A stretch of DNA of 8,046 bases, taken from Candidatus Woesearchaeota archaeon. GTDB taxonomy: Archaea > Nanobdellota > Nanobdellia > Woesearchaeales > UBA11576. This document shows positions 5,683 to 8,046 of the stretch, piece by piece. The notes beneath the pieces are model-generated. The model was not told the origin of the DNA. It made no database searches and saw only the letters and a list, made by a program, of their open reading frames with translations. Where the stretch lies: assembly GCA_019322385.1 (NCBI GenBank), contig JAHWIS010000102.1:1-8046 (forward strand), in the 5' to 3' direction. A program made the translations under genes and the position numbers. Every line of letters starts with the position of its first letter. Position 1 is the first letter of the stretch.

Positions 5683-6360
5683 ATGATAACTGCAAGAAAG
5701 CTGACAAAGACATATGTCATGGGAAAGGTGCACGTCCCTGCACTGCGCGGTGTAGACATTGATGTGAAGAGAGGGGAGTTTGTCGCGATAATGGGTGCTA
5801 GCGGAAGCGGCAAGTCCACTCTGCTCCACCTGCTGGGGCTTCTTGACGAGCCGACTTCAGGCAAGATCCAGATAGAGGGCAAGAATGTCTTGTCATTCAC
5901 GCCAAAGGGCAGGACAGATTTCCGCCTGCATGAGTTTGGTTATGTCTTCCAGGAATATGCGCTGGTGCGCGAGCTCACTGCGCTTGAGAATGTCTATCTC
6001 CCTGCTATGATGAAGAGCCTCGGCAATTCTGATCAGAAGGAGAATGCAAAGAAGCTGCTGAAGCAGGTAGGCCTTGGCGACAGGCTTAATCATCTTCCTT
6101 TTGAGCTCAGCGGCGGTGAGCAGCAGAGGGTTGCGGTGGCAAGGGCCTTGATCAACAATCCTAAGATAATTTTTGCAGACGAGCCTACAGCAAACCTCGA
6201 CAGCAAGATGAGCTTTGAGATAATACACCTTCTGCGGGACCTGAACCGGAAGTTCAAGCAGACAATTGTCATGGTCACCCACGAGAGATCCCTAGGCAGC
6301 AAGGCAGATAGGACAATATGGCTCAGGGACGGGAAAGTGACAAAGAAGGCGTATTATTAG
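5683..6360 (+). CDS. LolD/MacB-type ABC transporter ATPase
   Basis: The 225-aa cytoplasmic ATPase powers the adjacent permease. All nucleotide-binding elements are intact: Walker A GASGSGKS (38-45), Q-loop Gln90 in YVFQEY, signature LSGGEQ (142-147), Walker B IIFADEP with catalytic Glu167, D-loop NLDS (171-174) and switch His200 in VTHE. The length and the LLDEPTSG stretch after Walker A fit the LolD/MacB/FtsE group. The ATG sits one base after the permease stop and its GGGG ribosome site lies in the permease's last codons, which points to coupled synthesis. The next promoter begins within 25 bp of the stop. Confidence 0.96.
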   Translation: MITARKLTKTYVMGKVHVPALRGVDIDVKRGEFVAIMGASGSGKSTLLHLLGLLDEPTSGKIQIEGKNVLSFTPKGRTDFRLHEFGYVFQEYALVRELTALENVYLPAMMKSLGNSDQKENAKKLLKQVGLGDRLNHLPFELSGGEQQRVAVARALINNPKIIFADEPTANLDSKMSFEIIHLLRDLNRKFKQTIVMVTHERSLGSKADRTIWLRDGKVTKKAYY

Positions 6361-6381
6361 TTTCATGATATTCTTTCTACC

Positions 6382-6397
6382 TGAAGGTTTATATATT
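6382..6397 (+). promoter_or_regulatory. BRE/TATA promoter of the 246-aa protein/macro-domain pair
   Basis: TGAAGG followed by TTTATATATT, with the box starting 46 nt before ATG 6434. GGAGGGT at 6423-6429 is the strongest Shine-Dalgarno site in the window and fixes that start. No promoter is visible before the macro gene, so the two genes are probably co-transcribed. Confidence 0.7.
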
Positions 6398-6433
6398 AGC
6401 CATCTATTACCTGTGCAAAAACGGAGGGTAAAC

Positions 6434-7174
6434 ATGCTGGAAAAAACAAAAGGAAGCACTCAAGAAAAAGGAAGCACTCAAGAAATTGTTTCTGTTGATG
6501 GTTCTGTTGCCTATGGCAATCTGTTATGGGAACCCAGGGCGTATAGGGATCCAGGGCAGAAAGATAAGAATGCTTTGGAGTTTAATGACAGCCAGAAGAG
6601 GTTGGCTCGCACTGGCTATGAGCGGCATCCCTTGCTGAGCGAGATATATTCATTGATATGCGATCATATTGATGATCAAAGAAGAGAGCCCAAGATATTG
6701 AATCCCATGCAAGCAGCCCTTGCAGAAGAGTTGGTGGGCGGTCTTGGAACGGTCTGCTGCCAGGCGATGAAGACAAGCCAGTCAGGATACAGAGGCAGCA
6801 GGAAGAATGTTATGTTCTATGACTTTGTTACGCACCTGCCATTCAACTCACACAATAGATTGTTTGACGAGTCTAGGATGGAGTTTGCAGGAGCAACAAC
6901 CTTTGAAATAGATGATCTTTTGTTGGATAGCGTCAATTACTGCAGGAATTTGCACAAAGAACACGACGATCTGCTGGAATACCTCTTTTCAAGAGGGGCT
7001 GCAAGCCTGCCTGAGATGATACTGGAAGAGGGAGGGATATTCCTGCCGCAGCCAGGCACATTCTGGATGATGTGCAGTCGAGGTATTGGTGACGCATTCC
7101 GCTTCTATCCTGAACCTATCTTCTCTAAAGGAGCATCCCAAGGCGTGCGAGCCCTGCATAAGATGATTAAGTGA
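6434..7174 (+). CDS. Unrecognised 246-aa protein, first gene of the macro-domain pair
   Basis: I do not recognise this protein. It appears soluble, with no signal peptide or membrane helix. Residues 6-17 are a tandem KGSTQE duplication in an otherwise disordered N-terminus; the folded part seems to start near residue 26. Notable spots are a GYERHPLLSEIY helix near 61-72, adjacent cysteines in GTVCCQAMK (about 104-112), an aromatic stretch VMFYDFVTHLPFN (about 126-138) and a C-terminal AFRFYPEP. No Walker, zinc-finger, helix-turn-helix or obvious ADP-ribosyltransferase motif is visible. The start is ATG 6434, fixed by GGAGGGT and by the TATA spacing; the frame is open 23 codons further upstream, but that region holds the promoter. 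The gene sits 12 bp before a macro-domain gene, which makes a shared pathway likely. Confidence 0.8.
   Translation: MLEKTKGSTQEKGSTQEIVSVDGSVAYGNLLWEPRAYRDPGQKDKNALEFNDSQKRLARTGYERHPLLSEIYSLICDHIDDQRREPKILNPMQAALAEELVGGLGTVCCQAMKTSQSGYRGSRKNVMFYDFVTHLPFNSHNRLFDESRMEFAGATTFEIDDLLLDSVNYCRNLHKEHDDLLEYLFSRGAASLPEMILEEGGIFLPQPGTFWMMCSRGIGDAFRFYPEPIFSKGASQGVRALHKMIK
6449..6484 (+). repeat. Perfect 18-bp tandem duplication
   Basis: AAAGGAAGCACTCAAGAA occurs twice head to tail without mismatch, encoding KGSTQE-KGSTQE at the N-terminus of the 246-aa protein. Perfect identity including third codon positions implies a recent duplication. It keeps the frame. Confidence 0.95.
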
Positions 7175-7186
7175 TTGCGATTGATC

Positions 7187-7843
7187 ATGAGGCAAAAAAA
7201 CAGGATCCAGATCAAGTACACCACTGGCTTTGCAATAGGCAAGAAAGTGGATACAGTCATCAATTCTGCAAATGGTTTCCTCCTATTAGGCACTAGCGGC
7301 GCTGGCCGCATACGAGAGCTTTCTCCAGGCATGACTTCCAAGGAAAAGAAAGAATACAAGCGACTACTGGATAAGCTACCAAGAAGAATCAAGAATGATT
7401 ACCTGAGAGTATATGTAGAGCATGGCTGGACCCCGACCTATGCGCAGCTCTCTGGTCTCCGCATTCTCACAAAACACAAGTACAACAAGTTCAGGAGAGG
7501 TGACGCAGTGCTTGACAAGGAATGGTCAAAGAAAGACAGGCGCAACCTGATCCATGCAGTGTGCATGTCCTATAAGCTTTCCATCCAGACCTCCCACCGA
7601 TTGCCTGCAACACCAAACACCATAAGACGTGCACTAAGAAAAGCCCTGAATATCGCGGCAAAACTCAAATCAAAAAGCATTGCCTTGCCAGTATTCTGCG
7701 CAAGAAAGACCTATGGAGTCACTCCAATGACATCGCTCAACACAATCCTGTCTGTCATAAAAGAATTCAACAATTCATCCATAGAAAAAGTCATTATCTG
7801 TTTTGACAACAAGGTTACAAAGGCTCTTCTGAAACATCTGTGA
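7187..7843 (+). CDS. Divergent macro-domain protein (ADP-ribose binding/hydrolase superfamily)
   Basis: The 218-aa product shows the macro-domain order: strand plus loop VDTVINSANGFLLLGTSGAG (21-40) matching the family's NAAN...GGG loop (N26, N29), GDAVL (105-109), the NLIHAV strand (120-125), an ATPNTIRRALRKALNIA helix (141-157), SIALPVF followed by CARKTYGVTP (164-180) in place of the usual GTGxxGxP, and the final KVIICFD strand (201-207). Macro domains bind ADP-ribose or its derivatives and many remove ADP-ribose from macromolecules. Unusual points are the altered glycine-rich loops and roughly 60 extra residues (46-104, ending in KFRR) between loop 1 and GDAVL. ATG 7187 is 12 bp after the upstream stop; an in-frame TTG at 7175 would add four residues, and no strong ribosome site decides between them. 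Its 3' end overlaps the convergent next gene by 29 bp. Confidence 0.82.
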   Translation: MRQKNRIQIKYTTGFAIGKKVDTVINSANGFLLLGTSGAGRIRELSPGMTSKEKKEYKRLLDKLPRRIKNDYLRVYVEHGWTPTYAQLSGLRILTKHKYNKFRRGDAVLDKEWSKKDRRNLIHAVCMSYKLSIQTSHRLPATPNTIRRALRKALNIAAKLKSKSIALPVFCARKTYGVTPMTSLNTILSVIKEFNNSSIEKVIICFDNKVTKALLKHL

Positions 7844-8046
7844 CTTCGCTCTCAACAACAACACTGCGTGCAGCATCATTCGGCACCTCTTTCTTTTCTT
7901 GTTTCTTCATCTCCTCCTTTTTCTCTTTCTTGACCAGCGCCTCGTAGATCTTCTCAAAGATATATCCTACATGTATCCGGTTTGTCAGATCAACCTTGTC
8001 AACATCTATCTCTACCACGGGCCCGTCATGGAATCCAAACTTCTTG
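7815..8046 (-). CDS. C-terminal part of an unrecognised protein, truncated by the window edge
   Basis: The reading frame is open from the window edge through 77 codons to TAA at 7815-7817, so the 5' part lies outside and no internal Met or Val need be the start. The visible part begins KKFGFHDGPVVEIDVDKVD, continues with a folded-looking RIHVGYIFEKIYEAL helix and ends in a charged, probably disordered Lys/Glu tail (KKEKKEEMKKQEKK, then an acidic end). I cannot name the family. Its last 29 bp overlap the end of the macro-domain gene on the other strand. Confidence 0.72.
   Translation of the reverse strand, partial: KKFGFHDGPVVEIDVDKVDLTNRIHVGYIFEKIYEALVKKEKKEEMKKQEKKEVPNDAARSVVVESEVTDVSEEPL

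Noticed and set aside
6434..7174. DarT-like ADP-ribosyltransferase toxin upstream of the macro gene
   Set aside because: I see no recognisable NAD-binding or catalytic motifs of that family; only the gene order suggests it, so no such name is given.

Overview
The window looks archaeal. Five genes are preceded by archaeal-type promoters: a purine-rich BRE-like stretch, then a TTTAAATR or TTTATAWA box whose first base lies 43-46 nt before the ATG. Short GGGGT(G)- or GGAGG-type Shine-Dalgarno sites precede the starts, and a cluster of oligo-T runs follows one gene. A COG1361-type cell-surface protein sits beside a MacB/LolD-type ABC system, an arrangement familiar from archaeal genomes. A DPANN lineage such as Woesearchaeota is plausible from the gene mix, but the sequence alone does not prove it. 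I see no mobile elements, CRISPR arrays, tRNA or rRNA.

Left part (1-3240). A minus-strand cold-shock-domain protein with a long Glu/Ala/Pro tail comes first, with a perfect 15-bp palindrome in its promoter region. Next is a three-gene cluster: a plus-strand small helical protein (A, 112 aa), a convergent minus-strand ABC1/UbiB-family atypical kinase (596 aa), and a divergent plus-strand protein (B, 95 aa) that is a clear paralog of A (32 of 50 residues identical over the shared core). A and B have nearly identical promoters. They also share the inverted-repeat element ATTGGTCACCAA, which lies over the predicted transcription start of A but upstream of the BRE of B, between B and the kinase promoter. 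This cluster looks co-regulated, and the small-protein family is one I do not recognise.

Middle part (3265-6360). One promoter drives three tightly packed genes: a signal-peptide-bearing, C-terminally membrane-anchored protein with three CARDB/NEW3-like beta domains (COG1361 type), an FtsX/MacB-type permease (4-bp overlap), and its LolD/MacB-type ATPase (1-bp gap). Together they probably form an envelope ABC module in which the first protein is the extracytoplasmic partner.

Right part (6382-8046). A new promoter drives an unrecognised 246-aa protein that carries a fresh 18-bp tandem duplication. Twelve bases after its stop begins a divergent macro-domain (ADP-ribose-binding/hydrolase) protein. 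The macro gene overlaps by 29 bp the convergent 3' end of a partial minus-strand gene that runs off the window. The 246-aa protein/macro pair is the most suggestive candidate for an undescribed two-gene system, possibly ADP-ribose related, but nothing seen in the 246-aa protein itself demonstrates that chemistry.
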